NCBI RefSeq assembly: GCF_002775205.1
Contig: NC_036464.1
Location: 5,511,291-5,575,290 of the forward strand
Reading direction: 5' to 3'
DNA from: Xiphophorus maculatus
Lineage: Eukaryota; Chordata; Actinopteri; Cyprinodontiformes; Poeciliidae
Length of the DNA: 64,000 bases
Made by a program: the position numbers and the translations under genes. This document shows positions 38,191 to 50,545 of the stretch, one piece after another. The first letter of the stretch is position 1. Every line of letters begins with the position of its first letter. The notes below the pieces were generated by a model. The model searched no databases and had not been told where the DNA came from. It worked only from the letters and a program-made list of their open reading frames with translations.

Positions 38191-41051
38191 TGCTACAAAC
38201 ATTATGAATTTATTTGTATAAATCCTAATATTATCTGTTGCTCTATGAAAGAAACTCATAATTTATGACATGAATCAGTTAATCTGTGATCGGCGTCATG
38301 GTCTGTCGAAGTGGGCAGAGGATGAACACTCACTGTGGTAGGATTACTTTAACCTGGCTTCACTTAGCTGCTCCTTATAAACCTGGTATAGTTAAACAAC
38401 TGAAAGCTAGGTAAGATGATCCAACACGGCTTGGATCAGATCAGGATTTCTCACCCGTACCTGGATTTCTGATTTCTACTTTTATGCTTTAGTTCATGTT
38501 TTGTTTTACAGAACCAGACCGGTTCCATTGTTTGCTTCAACCAAATGAGACCTGCTACCTTTTTCATAAATGTCACCTGATATTCACTTCCCTTATTATG
38601 TGTTTTCTACCTGTTTTTCTTAGGTTTTTTTTGCTGATTCATTGAGTCAACAAAAACAAAATGAAGCATTTTTATTTACAATGGTTGGTGTTTTTGTTTT
38701 CTCCACCTGGTTTTAATTTTAAGGCACTAAGAAGAGTGAAACAACCTTCTTTGGATCTAATCTCAACATTCAACCATCGTGGAATGGATGAATGAAAAAA
38801 AACAGTTACACAAAAGTGTTTCACTGTAAAGATGGTTTGTAGTGTGTTTTGTTGCAACCTGAAGTGTGAAATAAACTTCAGTGGAATTTGAAAACAAAAT
38901 ATGTGTTTAGGTTTATGTCTGGTTGAATGATGTGTGTGCCCAGTTGATTTTTTTTTCTTTTTGGGGGGCATTTTATTGTAATCCATAGGGAGGCCCAGAA
39001 AATCTTTGGGAAAAACTGATCTAGACCATGTTAGAAAAAAGTTTAAGATGATAGAAAGCCAACAGTAGCTCTTATTACAGCCAAGGTATGAGACTATAAT
39101 AGAAACATATTTTATTGCCCTTTATTGTGGGGAAATTTTAGCGCAACAGATTGTTGAGGAAAATGAGTTTTTTCTCAACTACCTGATAAAGAGAGCTTGT
39201 TCTGTTCTGGGGAATATTTTGGAGATGATGGTGCAAATAAGAATTCTTCATAAAATCAAAAATAATTACAACAGAGTGTCTTCAATCAGAGGCTTCTTCA
39301 GAATTGCTGTAATACTGACTGCTACAGGAGATCCTTCCTGCCCACAGCCATCCAAGAAACCTAATGAGTCTCGACAATATTTAATTTCATTTAAGGATTA
39401 ATAAAAAAAATTTTAACTGAATTTGAATTATTTGACCATCATGAAAGCAGAGTTTACTTGAATAACTTTTTTTAAATGTACCAAATGTCCACAAATTTTT
39501 ATATCACTTGATGATGTAATTTTTAAATATTAAATGATTAACGTTTTAATTGGTTATTCGGTACTTGGGTAGACTTTTTTCCAGATTTTTTTTTACTCTT
39601 ACTTGAATTGTTTCTTTTTTTATTTTTGACATACACCTTTGCTTAAGTGTGACCAACTCTAGCAAGCACAAATGTTGACACAATAACAAAAAACAAAGAT
39701 GTCACCACTAAACTTAGAAAGTTGAAAAGATTATTTATAAGTAGAAAACATTTTTAGGCAGTTGCCAATTTTCCAAAGTGCTCAGATTGACCGACGCTGA
39801 AAGAAATTGGATAAAAACCAAATGGCTTCTTCTCCGATTACACAGGATTCAGTTAAAATTTAAAGTTTGTGACATGAAAATTAGAAAAAAAGAAAATATC
39901 TGGCTTGTTTAAGGGTCTTCACTAGAAAATAGTGAACACAAAAACAACATATCAGCTCAAAAACCTCATAAATTCTCAAAGCACGGTGGTGTGAGGTTAA
40001 TTATTTGGGCTTGTTTTACAGCCAATGCGATCTAGAGTCAAATGTAAGATACTAGTTGGAGCAACAGCTTATGCTAGTGTGTAATTATTTTCATAACAGT
40101 AACAGCCTGGAGCTGTTATTTCTATATTTATTGTTTCTCTTCGAAGGAGACAAACGAAATAAAGAAGATTAATGCAAAACAAAGGGGCTGCAGATGCCAA
40201 AAGTCTAAACAAAACACAAAAATATTTCCAGAAACCAGACATGCCCATAAACACGTACACAGAAAAGGAGGAAGATAGAGTGAAAGGAAGAGCTGCTAGC
40301 ACAGATACTGAGGAAGATAATGACTCAGGAGGAAACAGGAGTCAGACAACCACATAAATAACTGAAAAAAAACAAAGCCAGAGCCAAGACGGTGGCAAAT
40401 TCACAGCCGAACACGAAACCTGTCAAAGCAGGGGAGTTCAAGCTTTCTGTCATGGGGGACAAAATACAAGAAAATGTTCCAAAAAAAATACAAATTTTTC
40501 TAGGAAAGGGAAATTAGTTATTGCAAATCCAAAACTTAAAACAGATTTTGCTGTGATAAAATAGGGGCATCTACTTTTTACGTTTTTGGGAGCTCAATTA
40601 ATCAACTTTACTCTTGTTTATTAAACAGGATTTGGGTCATTTTCTTTCAAAACAATTGCTATTTTTACCCAATTTCTCTTTTTCTGTTGTTGAATCATGA
40701 ATTTTCACTGAGGAAAGTTGGACCTGCAGAACTCCGGCTGCTGTTTCCTGTGTTGATAATCCTGGGAAGGTTCACCACTTCCTCCAGCTTTCTCTGTTTA
40801 TGGATATTGGCCTACTTTATGTTGTCAGTGAAATCAGTGAAACTGAATAATAAACAATATGATTAATCACATTTAACTCATAATTGTGGCCATTTATGTT
40901 TTGTCCGGGCAGCTTAGATATCTTTCCTCTTTCAGGCAATAAAATTATAATTTAAAATCAGCTTTTCATATCTACTCAGGTTCTTTCCAAAATACAGTAA
41001 TCTGTAAAGATGCCAATATTTTTTCACCCCGGTGGCTTTACAATGAATCTA
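38191..41051. other. Intergenic with retroposon fragments
   Basis: Contains a LINE tail at about 39205-39415. No exon is recognised; the short open frames at 40069-40357 lack domains. Confidence 0.4.
39205..39415 (+). mobile_element. LINE 3' fragment
   Basis: Encodes, in one frame, the peptide pattern RVSSIRGFFR…LTATGDPSC and ends with 'TTTCATTTAAGGATTAATAA'. The same repeat lies in reverse at 851-1086. Confidence 0.55.
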
Positions 41052-41330
41052 CACTGCAAAAACATAAAATCTTGCCAAGTTTTTGGTCTACTTTCTTGTG
41101 CAAATAACTTAGTTCACTTAAAATAAAACAAAACTACCTTACAAGTAACTTTACAGCAAGATGTAGGAGCTTGTTTGAAGTCAATAATATCTTAATATTG
41201 ATGAAAAAGCATTAGTTATAAGAGAAATAATCTGCTTTTTACAAGTTAAAAGTTAGTTTTCTTTTATTTCCAGTGTACTACAATATTTGCAATAAAAAAA
41301 TAAATGCTAAGATTTTGTGGTTTTGCAGCG
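41052..41330 (+). mobile_element. Family B foldback MITE
   Basis: Starts CACTGCAAAAACATAAAATC and ends 'GATTTTGTGGTTTTGCAGCG'. TA flanks both ends, consistent with TA insertion. The interior shows the usual GCAAGAT and CTTGTTT segments. Confidence 0.7.
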
Positions 41331-41406
41331 TATTTTATGGGTTCTACAGAGAAGAGACAACATTTATCAGTTCAGAAATATGTTATGCAAGTAAAGTAAG
41401 GTATGC

Positions 41407-41690
41407 ATGTTCCTCGAACTCGACTTAAGAGGAAAGGAGATCGAGCTTTTTCTGTTGCTGCTCCTGTTTTATGGAATAACTTACCTTTCCAGATTAGATC
41501 TGCCCACAGCCTGGACCATTTTAAATCGCTTCTTAAAACTCATTTTTACTCTTTGGCATTTAAATGATGTGTGTTCTGTTTTGTCATTGTGTTGTTGTTT
41601 TTGTGTTGTTGTTTTTGTGCAGCACTTTGGTGCAGTCTTGTCTGCTGTAAGGTGCTATATAAATAAATTTGACATTGACATTGACATGTA
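41407..41690 (+). mobile_element. L2-like LINE 3' fragment
   Basis: An open frame encodes a stretch with AFSVAAPVLWNNLP-like character (with changes) followed by a DHFKSLLKTHFYSL-type C-terminus, characteristic of L2-type reverse-transcriptase ORF ends. It is followed by the tail 'GGTGCTATATAAATAAATTT' with short TTGACA repeats. Truncated at the 5' end. Confidence 0.65.
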
Positions 41691-42184
41691 AACTGCAGGT
41701 ATTTGAGTGAATTTATGTTTTAGGAAGTGGGTTTAAGCAAAACTATGAGGAAATATTTGCACCGATTAAAAAGGGAAAACCCAAATCACAGAGGGCATGC
41801 CCAGAACTGCAGCCTTTGTTTACATAAAACTCTGTTGTGCCAGATTTTTATTAGCAGCTCCTTTATAAATAATATTTATGGTTCACTAACTTTAAATACA
41901 ATTAAGCACATTAAAAATTGAGTCATTATATGGGTGAAGTTAGAAAATGATTGTGTTTGCAAGAGGAATTCCTGTAAGATCATGCAGAAAGGCTTTAACT
42001 GCACAGTAACGTTAAATTAAAACTATTTCAGTGCATACCAGTGCAAGTAAAAACTAAACTCAGCTTTAATAATCTGAATATTGCTAATTAGAATTCATGT
42101 TTTATGAGAAATGTGCTTTTAAAAGTTGCGCAACAGATTATAAAACAAGTATCATGAGGGTAAAATTGCAATTTCCTGCATGTG

Positions 42185-42578
42185 CACTGCAAAAACACAA
42201 AATCTTACCAAGTAATTTTGGTTTAGTTTCTAGTGCAACATCTTAGTACTTTTGATATAAGTCAAAAACAACTTACAAGGAACTTTTCATCAATAAACAG
42301 TAGCTTATTTTAAGTCAACAATTCCTTAATATTGATGAAAATTATTAGTTATAAGAGAAATAATTTGCCAGTGTAACACAACATTTTTCCCTATTATAAG
42401 TTCAAATGTCTTTAATCATTACTTCACTTATAACTATAACCTTTTCATTCAAATTAAGGACGTATTGACTTAAAACAACCTCATATTTCTAGCTTAAAAG
42501 TTGTTTGTAACTTAGTTTAATCTTAATTCAAGTTTACTAAAATAGTAGATCAAAAATACTTGGTAAGATTTTGCAGTG
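42185..42578 (+). mobile_element. Family B foldback MITE, longest intact copy
   Basis: Ends CACTGCAAAAACACAAAATC and '…ACTTGGTAAGATTTTGCAGTG' are inverted repeats. The left and right halves mirror each other over most of their length, so the RNA or single strand could fold into one long hairpin of nearly 400 bases. Confidence 0.75.
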
Positions 42579-43719
42579 TATCAACATCTTCATCTATTTT
42601 TCTGCCGAATATTTTAGAGTTTAATTCAGCTTTTCCTCTTTTATTTATATTTTTATATGAAATGAATGCAACACATCTAGTATACGCTACAGAAAAAAAC
42701 CACATGCATCCATAAAAACTGGGTAAAAACGTAAAGTTTTTGGTACTCACCAGCAGTAATGCGTTCCGTTGGTGAAGACAATGAAGCGTGTGGCGAGAGT
42801 GAAAGTGCGCTACTGTGAGAAATGTGAGATCTCCTTCCAAAAGAAGCAGGTTGTGTGAGGGCTTGTCAAAACATGATGTTGGTAAAGATGTTTCCAGAGA
42901 AAACATTTGGCCACAAACTTGCATGTTAGTTCCAGAATTACTTATGACACACTGACTTTTCAGAATTTATACGGAAATAATGAAAAGAAAAAAATACACC
43001 GTTTTGATGTTCTTACGTACTTCACTAGGTGTCAAAATTATTTTTATCTATGATTAACAACACAGAACATATTCTGCTTTGAGATTAGTTATTGTTGTAA
43101 AAGTGAAAATGGACATTTGTGTTTTTGAAAAACTAAGTAAACCCCATGACTGATTTTATGACCATGTGTCAAGTAACATCAACTTTTTAAATGTTTTTTC
43201 CTCACTTTTACTCACAAGTCTTTATTTATTACGTTTATTTAACTTAAATGATGCATCTCTTCTGATTTTAGTTGGACTAAAATCCAGCAGCAGTTTCCTT
43301 CACTTCTTGACTGCTGAACGCTTTCCATTGGTCTTTCCATTTTTAAAAACCTGTTCATTTCACACTTGCTATGCAGCTTCAGGAGCAAAGAAGCTTGATA
43401 AATTTAACGGGCAGCTAATCAGAAAGATGAGAATTTCAAATACTTTTTGAATTTTCAATAATATTTTATAGCAACGATTGAAAAACTTAAATTCTACAGT
43501 AAAAAAAAATATTAAAAATTTGTGATTACAAAAATTAGATTACATCTTTTATTTTTCCTGCTTTCTTGGGCCCCTGATCCACTGCAATAACTTTTTTTCT
43601 TCTCTTTCAGGTGTTCTTTTTGTAGATTTGCCAGTTTTTGGTATCTGCCAAGCAGTTTGTCTTATTTGACTTCAGTAACTCGTGGTCATTACCTGGGTTA
43701 CAAATACGCACTAGTTGTG

Positions 43720-44465
43720 GTCGATATTCTGCTAATGTTGAAAAAGCACCATTTCGCCATTTCCATTAAATAACAAATGAAATCAAAATCACACCTAAAT
43801 AAGCTTGTCCACGCAGTAAGTCATTAAAAATTACGGCAGCGACGATTGTAAATAAGCAGTTACATGAAATATATTCGCTCATCGCTGACGTCAGAGGAGC
43901 CGTTAGCATCTTATTCAGCCGTTGGACTGAAAAACGGCTACGTATGCGGCATTTATGGAAAATAATATTCGACGATTTTACAGAAGAGCGACTGATTCAA
44001 CACGTTGGAATTATCCACAACCTTTTATAAACTGTGCGATTCTGTGAACCAGCTGTACATTGTACGAAAAAACACCAAAAAAAACCACCATCCTTCCTCT
44101 ACTTTCTGATCTCTTCTTCGTTGGTTTCCACCAGTAGTAACGTTTGAGAAATATTTCAGAATTCATCAGGAGATATAATATTTGAGAGTATTTTTAGATT
44201 TCTAAGAAGCACGGGTATTATGGGGAGGGTATAAGCGTGTGATTCATACTCCAACCTGGAAGGTGGCGGTAATGCACCTGTAAGTTGTTTGCCAACCGCC
44301 ATAAAACAAAAAGAAGAAGAAGAAGAAGTAGTAACGTTTGGTGTGAAAAACCTCATTATTCCAGCTTCAAAGTTGTGTCTTTTTGTCAATTGACGTGTTT
44401 TCATTCATCAAAATTATTTTTGTAATTTCAATTTGCGCAATGTTATGGTTAATGGAAACACAGCG
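43720..44465 (+). repeat. Interspersed repeat, family E, copy 3, interrupted
   Basis: Family E landmarks (GCTAATGTTGAAAAA, TTTCCATTAAATAAC, CCAGTAGTAACGTTTG, AATGGAAACACAGC) are interrupted at 44147-44326 by a retroposon with a target-site duplication. Confidence 0.6.
44133..44340 (+). mobile_element. Short (GAA)n-ended retroposon with 14-bp target duplication
   Basis: The 14-base sequence AGTAGTAACGTTTG occurs at 44133-44146 and again at 44327-44340. The 180 bases between them include 'GGAAGGTGGCGGTAATGCAC' and 'GCCAACCGCCATAAAAC' and end with GAA trinucleotide repeats. A perfect duplication of this length with a simple-repeat tail is the mark of LINE-mediated insertion. Internal pol III boxes are not obvious, so it may be a SINE or a truncated LINE tail. 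Confidence 0.8.
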
Positions 44466-44794
44466 AGTGACTGCAAGGAGTTCAAGCATCACCTTGAAAC
44501 CTGAGATGTTTATGCTGAAATTTTATGGTATGTTATGCTTAGTTGTGTTTTTAGTGTTTTAGTTTGATTTCACCTTTATTTACTGAGGGATCTGATTGGT
44601 GTTTTTGTACATTTAAGGGTATGTACATTTTTGTCTTTTGGTAAAAACCAGGATCTTTTTTAAAAAAAACAAAAAACGTTGACATTTTGGGCCCTTTTTA
44701 CCGTTATTCAAAGCAAACATTACTTCCCATTTTTCCTAATCACTGAGTCAGTTCCTCTCTGAATTATTTTATGTAATCACGTTTTACTTTATGC

Positions 44795-44856
44795 ACCAGC
44801 ACCCCTCTAAGGGACAAGGGTGTACAGAAAATGGATGGATGGATGGACTTTTTACT
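44795..44856 (-). mobile_element. ATCCATCCATTTTCT-type repeat, terminal fragment
   Basis: 'GGGACAAGGGTGTACAGAAA' followed by (TGGA)n is the reverse complement of the left end of the repeat at 45655-46055. Confidence 0.6.
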
Positions 44857-45654
44857 TGTACTTTTATGGTATTAAAATGAAAAGGCTGCACTAAACAAAC
44901 TCAAATCTCACCAATATTTATCACCTGCTGGTTCTTGCATGCAGCAGAACTAAACAACTCTATAAAGGTTATAAATCTTGAATTTCCCTAACCAATCTCT
45001 ACAACAGGGTGTCTCACAACAGAACCTTGATAACTTTATGGTCACTGACTTCCTGACTGTGGGTTAAGCCCCGCCCACCGGCCTAGAGGTGTGTTTGCTA
45101 GAATCACTGGACTCTGATCCACAGGTCTACAACTCGACCGCCTGTTTTATGACTGTACTCGCAGAATAAACACACAAGACCCGACTCTGGCACCACCAGA
45201 AGTGACATCTGCTCTCAGGAAATTTATGGCCACTTGATGTGCAGCATGAGACCTGAACATACAGAACCATACAGTTGTTTTTATGGTGTATTTGTCTACA
45301 TTCATCCATTGTCTATGCCAAGGTTATTATAGCTAACCAAAACAAACAACTGATATTGAGAAAACGGTAATTAATGGAGAAAAACTATAATTAACTGGAA
45401 CTATATTGTAAGTTATAGAACTAAAACACACTGAAATCAGAGAAATGATACCCTCTGTTTTTGTGTTTATGGATCTGTTTATTACCCTTTCAAACACAAG
45501 CAGTTTACGTCATCTGTCGGCAAATTATGGCGCTCCATAATCCTCCTGGCTAGTCCGCAAAATGGCAACAGCAAAAATTTAAATTGGGATAAAACGCCAG
45601 AGTTATTTGGTTGTTTAACAATAATTGAACAATTGTTTTTTTAGACGGTATCTT

Positions 45655-46055
45655 CTGTTGAATATCCATCCATTTTCTAACACCCTTGTCCCTAGTGGGG
45701 TCGGGAGGGGTGCTGGTGCCTATCTCCAGCTAACGCCCGGAGACCTGGAGTGTCCGGGCAAGACAGGTTGCCAGTCTGTCCAGGGCAACACAGAGACAGG
45801 ACAAACCACCATGCACACACACACTCACACCTAGGGAGAATTTAGAGAGACCAATTAGCCTAACAGTCATGTTTTTTGACTGTGGGAGGAAGCTGGAGTA
45901 CCTGGAGAGAACCCACGCATGCACAGGGAGAACATGCAAACTCCATGTTTGCATGTTTGAATGCAAACATTTAAATTCAATTGCAGGAATTGAATCCAGG
46001 ACCTTTTTGCTGCAAGGCAACAGTGCTACCAACAATGCCACTGTGCAGCCCGTTT
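45655..46055 (+). mobile_element. ATCCATCCATTTTCT-type interspersed retroposon
   Basis: Starts with 'ATCCATCCATTTTCT' and runs through 'CAGTCTGTCCAGGGCAACAC', 'CCTAGGGAGAATTTAGAGAG' and 'GGGAGAACATGCAAACTCC' to 'GCCACTGTGCAGCCC'. This is a very widespread fish repeat. Two small local foldbacks near 45943-45995 depart from the usual form. Confidence 0.7.
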
Positions 46056-46589
46056 GAATATGCATTACCAAATAAATATATATTTAATCACTACATAACC
46101 TTTTTTGAATTCTACATGTAAAAATTAACCAATGCATGAAAAAACTAAAGCTACTATTATAAATAATAAAATACAAATAAACAATATTTAACTAATAAAA
46201 ACCAGCAAGCACACTCTAAAAACTAACTAAAACTAACTGAATTAGACAAATAAAACATCACAGCAAAATAAAACTAAACTATAACAAAAAAATCTAAAAC
46301 TATCTTAATAGGGTTTGCTGTGACTCTCCAGGTCTTCACACAGAGACATATAAAGAAAAACTGCTTGCATATTTACATTAACCAAATATTGCAACTAACA
46401 TTTAGTCTTTTCTCTTTCCCTGTTGGATCATGGGTGGGTGTACTTACTTATTTGCACACAACTTCTATCTTTAAGCTTAATTTTTTTTAAAATCTTGAGT
46501 TTTTGCGCTTTAAATTAGTTTTCAACCATTTAATGTATTTTGTACAATTTATAGTACAATAATTTTAATTTAATGCCATCAGACAGATA

Positions 46590-47060
46590 TGAGAGAAAAA
46601 TGCATCGTTTCATTCTCTCAATAACAATAATTTAATTAAATTAAATTTAGCTATTTAAAATTAAATAGCTAAATTAAATGTAGCTATTTAATTTTAAATA
46701 AATAGTAAAATTATTATTAATTATTTATTAACTAAATAAATAAGAATGATTTAATTTTTGTTAAAATAATTTAATTAATATATTTAAAATGTTGTCAATA
46801 TTAAATATATTAGTTAAGTAACTAGCAATTATTTAATTATTGTTTAATAATTAATCATTAAATTAATTACTTAATTTTATAATTAGTCAAACAATTTATT
46901 TAATTATAAATACACCTGAATAATAAAATGATCATGTTTAATCAATTAAAAATATTTTATTAATATGTGAATGATTTAATTTTATTAGATTATACAATAT
47001 GGCAGAATATACATTTTTCAAAAGGATCTGTAAACGTTTTCAATATTTTTGATTAAAATA
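46590..47060. repeat. AT-rich low-complexity tract (TTAAT/TAAAT units)
   Basis: About 450 bases almost free of G and C, built from TTAAT, ATTTA and TAAAT units, with a 15-bp perfect hairpin at 46644-46675. Confidence 0.8.
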
Positions 47061-47094
47061 AAAATTAGGACGGATCCCACCCGCCCAAAAATCC

Positions 47095-47152
47095 AAGAAG
47101 AAGAAGAAGCTGACGTCATCGCATGCGACACTTCCACTCCGGTGAGTACAAA
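47095..47152 (+). promoter_or_regulatory. Candidate promoter/untranslated exon with CRE and donor
   Basis: A perfect cAMP-response element (TGACGTCA, 47111-47118) is followed by CGCATGCG, which resembles an NRF1 half-palindrome, and 20 bases later by a strong donor CCG/GTGAGT (47150). It lies upstream of the tmem229b-like exons on the same strand and could be its untranslated first exon. Inference only. Confidence 0.3.
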
Positions 47153-47337
47153 CCTGAATCTGTCAAAATGCTTTTGTACTATAAAACAAGAAAATAAATA
47201 ACTCCCAAGTGTTACGTTATAAGGTTGCTGACGGCAGTTTTAGGACTTAATGGTAGTAGCACTACTTCAAATGGTTGAAGACATTGCTAAGGAAAATGAT
47301 TATTTAATGCTAAAAATACACTTAATCTTACGACATG

Positions 47338-47940
47338 TGTAAAGGGATAGCCAACACTTTATTTGGAACAGTTTTCTGTGGAGCATGGGGGAGCTCACAA
47401 TAGCAGACATTCAAACAAAGCAGGGCCCTTTTCCTCCCCCGCTGACACACAGAGCAATAAAATTTACAGTCCGAAAGGGGTCAGAGACTTCTTGGCGCCT
47501 CTCGGCCCGGGTCGGATGGAGATGGGCACGAAGTGGTCCGCCCTTTGCTTAGATAAAAAAACAGACACCTTTGCTATAAATCAGGAAGTCCCAACTTTCT
47601 TTGGGGGCCTGAGGGAGTTCTAATTGGTCGAAGAGCAGAACGCCTTCTTTGCATATATTAAATAGGGAAACGCCTCTTTGGTTAAAATTTCAGGTCAGCA
47701 CCGGAGAGTGGAGAGAGTTTTTTTCATCTTTTCCTCCACGTGGGCGCCTTTGTCTGTCTTATGTGTTTCGTGTTGTCTGTTTCATGTTGTCTGTATAAAA
47801 TGTATATCTCTGTACCTCTGCAGCTCTGTTAACGGATTCATGCGGTGCTTTGTATGAATTAAACTATGTGATCTGTGACGTCATTGTGCCTGCCGTTTCC
47901 TTGCCAGCTGTGACGAGATCCGCTCGCGACCCGGCTAACA
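47338..47940 (+). mobile_element. Possible solo LTR
   Basis: A roughly 600-base, GC-balanced block within AT-rich DNA starts TGTAAAGGG and ends GGCTAACA (TGT…ACA ends). It contains TATA-like motifs (CTATAAA at 47574, CATATATTAAATA at 47652), then an AATTAAA poly(A)-signal-like motif at about 47857 followed by a GT-rich stretch, the order expected of U3-R-U5. No internal coding region follows and I found no clear target duplication. It could instead be an unrelated promoter. Described only as a candidate relic. Confidence 0.35.
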
Positions 47941-48950
47941 GGAGGAAGGAGAGCCATGCTTTTTCCAAAAGTTTAAGCTAACCTAATAACTTTCCTTCTT
48001 AACAACATTTAGACATTTTTTTGCTGGAAGAAACGCGGGATGCTAGCTACATTAGCCTCTTGGAGCCAATAAGGTGCAACTGTATCTGTACTTAACACAT
48101 TTAATTAGCCATGATAGAGTCACAGAAGTGTTACAAAAATAGAATAGACTCATCATAGATCACTACATAACCTATAACCCATAATCATCAGTTTTCGGAC
48201 ACTTTACAGCATTCAATAAGAAAACTCTTGTGAATTATTGACGCGAAAGGGATACCCGATGCGTCGCTGAGGGAACCTGCTCAAGCATCAATATATGACA
48301 AGATGGGAGTGAGGATGTGTTAGAATATAAGAAATCAACAAGTTTAATCAGAACACATTCAGTAAAATAAGGAACGTTTTTTTTATGTTATGTTTACAGA
48401 AACTCCGACCTTGCATTATGACTGCATGTTCTCTGAGTGACACACATCGGTAAGCATGTTTTCTATTGCTTCAGATAAGTGAATTTAATGTCAAGATGAC
48501 CAGACAAACTAAAGAAAAATGGCACTTTATTCAACATCTAAAACATCAGCTAGTTCAAATTCAAACTGATCTATTTATTACGCCAGTTTCTCTGACACTC
48601 CCCTCCGCTGCAGCTCACTGATGACCCCTCTAGAGACGCTGAATTAAACAGAACTTTTTGTGATACAGACACTGCCAAGTTTGCCTTTGAGAAACCCATC
48701 AATAAACGTGTTTGCACTCTTCCTCTATAGCTAAAAGCGAGCATTCATTCAGCCGTCATGGGATCAATATTGACGTTAATGTGCCCTCCACGCAGCATTT
48801 TTCTCCTCAGGTTGGTCCGGGTTTCTCCTCCTCTCTTCACAACTGGACCCGGCCACAGAGACATCAGTGTCTGATAACATGGAGCGGCTTAATGTTTAGC
48901 CTAGAATCCACGCTCACACGCACGTGCACACACAAGGGGAAGCAGAGGGA

Positions 48951-48959
48951 TTATAAAGG
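48951..48959 (+). promoter_or_regulatory. TATA-box-like motif before tmem229b first exon
   Basis: TTATAAAGG lies 35 bases before the ATG at 48986. If used, the 5' UTR would be only a few bases, so an alternative upstream start is just as likely. Confidence 0.25.
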
Positions 48960-48985
48960 CGCACAGATCTATACACCGGCCAGGG

Positions 48986-49028
48986 ATGAAGGGCAGAAAA
49001 GTAGCAGTGGGAGGGAGAAGTGGTCGAG
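48986..49028 (+). CDS. Proposed first coding exon of tmem229b-like gene
   Basis: An ATG with G at -3 opens 14 codons (MKGRKVAVGGRSGR) plus one base and ends at a good donor CGAG/GTGAGA. That phase (one base over) is exactly what the exon at 56085 needs: joined, the split codon reads GGG and the frame flows into the TMEM229 domain. The resulting protein would be about 176 residues, close to the usual TMEM229B length of about 167. Nothing else on this strand between here and the main exon was noticed that fits as well, but I did not test every ATG. The intervening intron would be about 7 kb. Confidence 0.45.
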
Positions 49029-50109
49029 GTGAGAGTTATTACTTTTAATTGCATTTAATTAGCTTCAAAAACTGAAAATTCAAGCCTCAAATAAAATTCC
49101 TCACCTTATTTTCACTTGAATTGATCTCAATAATGCGATTTTATTACTAATGTTTTAATTTATCAGAAATAATACACACTTGTACGTGCCGTCGTGTTGA
49201 TAATTTAAAGAGTTTGTTCGCACAGAGTGAAAGCTTGTTGAAGATCAGCCGTGTCTTTAATTTGCTAAGCAAGACTATTAGCTTGTTAATCCACATTAGA
49301 GGTGTATTTCCTGTAAGCGGAAAACGAAGGAGGAGCATTATGCATGGAACAAAGTGCAGCAAAAACGATATTATCAAAACCTTATCATGTTTCAGAGTGC
49401 AATTTGTTACACACCTTAATTTTTCTCACGATAACAGAGAAAGGTTTAAGTAAGGTAGTAATATTAGTCACCACATACCCTCAAAATGAGTCATTATTTT
49501 TCCAGGATGAAGTGAGTAGATGACAAACTACTTTATTAACAACAAACAAAAAATGGCGTACATACATTTAGTTAAATCTTTAAACAAGTTGCACCAATTT
49601 GTAAGCATTGCCAAGCGACTAGCATAAATCCTGTTGGATGTTTAGCATCTTTTCTGGGTATAATTGGTGAAATTCAATTAGCTTGATGGCACAGACACAA
49701 TTTTTAACCTTAACATAAACGTTTTCAACAGTTTTGTTGTCTGGGCTTCATGTTTTACTCCTTTATTTACTCCAGAATCAGTTTGGATATTTGTTTGGGA
49801 TCATTGTCTAGCTAAAAAACGCAACTGTCTTGAAGTTTCAACCATTTAGCTGTTAATTTCAGCTCAAATTGAAGACATTTGAGGTTTTTATTCATTACCC
49901 CATCCACTGACAGCAAGTCAGACCCATGGAAAGATGCAGCCCCCACTTTGCGTGGCAGTTGGGATTATTCTTTGGCTTGACAGAATGACCATGACTTCTC
50001 CTCCAAATATCTATCTTGTAATCGTGAATAATTATTTAGTCCTTTTGACCAACTTGTCAACTTTTCTTAAGAAGGAATTGGCCTTACCCATTAAGGCAGC
50101 TTTTTTGGC
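49029..50109. other. Intron/intergenic, no other exon seen
   Basis: Probably the first part of the tmem229b intron. Short overlapping open frames only; no repeat recognised. Confidence 0.4.
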
Positions 50110-50545
50110 ATGTCACCTAGCAACACAAGCTGAGCTCCATCACATTTGGTCAGCTGGTTTTACCGCTGTATTCACTGTACAATGGCTGCTGGAAAATCAA
50201 ATGGGTTTTTTTTTGTAGACTTACTGTTCTGAAACTACTTGCTGTATTCTTGTTGGTTGTGCAGGAGGCTCCACTTCTGCTTTTCAAAGATGTACAGTTG
50301 TATAATTGGGCATCTGTTTGCAGCCATTTTCATTTGCGAGTGTAAATGTTGAGTTTGGGGGCGTGGCTGGCAGCAGCTTATTTTGATTTAAAGTGACAAA
50401 AGGTCCTAAAACAGCTCATAGGCAGAACTGAGCAGACTGAAATCTCATCATCTAAGAATAATTTTGTGAAAATGAAAATGTAATGAACCCGTTTTGTATA
50501 GGCCATAAACCTATTCTAACTTGATCAAGAAAGCATAATAGGCCA
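50110..50545 (-). mobile_element. Family A element, partial copy
   Basis: Same orientation as 574-1450: 'TACAATGGCTGCTGGAAAA', 'GGCTCCACTTCTGCTTTTCA', 'GGGGGCGTGGCTGGCAGCAG' and the end 'CATAATAGG'. The GGGACGTATTA end is missing. Confidence 0.65.
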
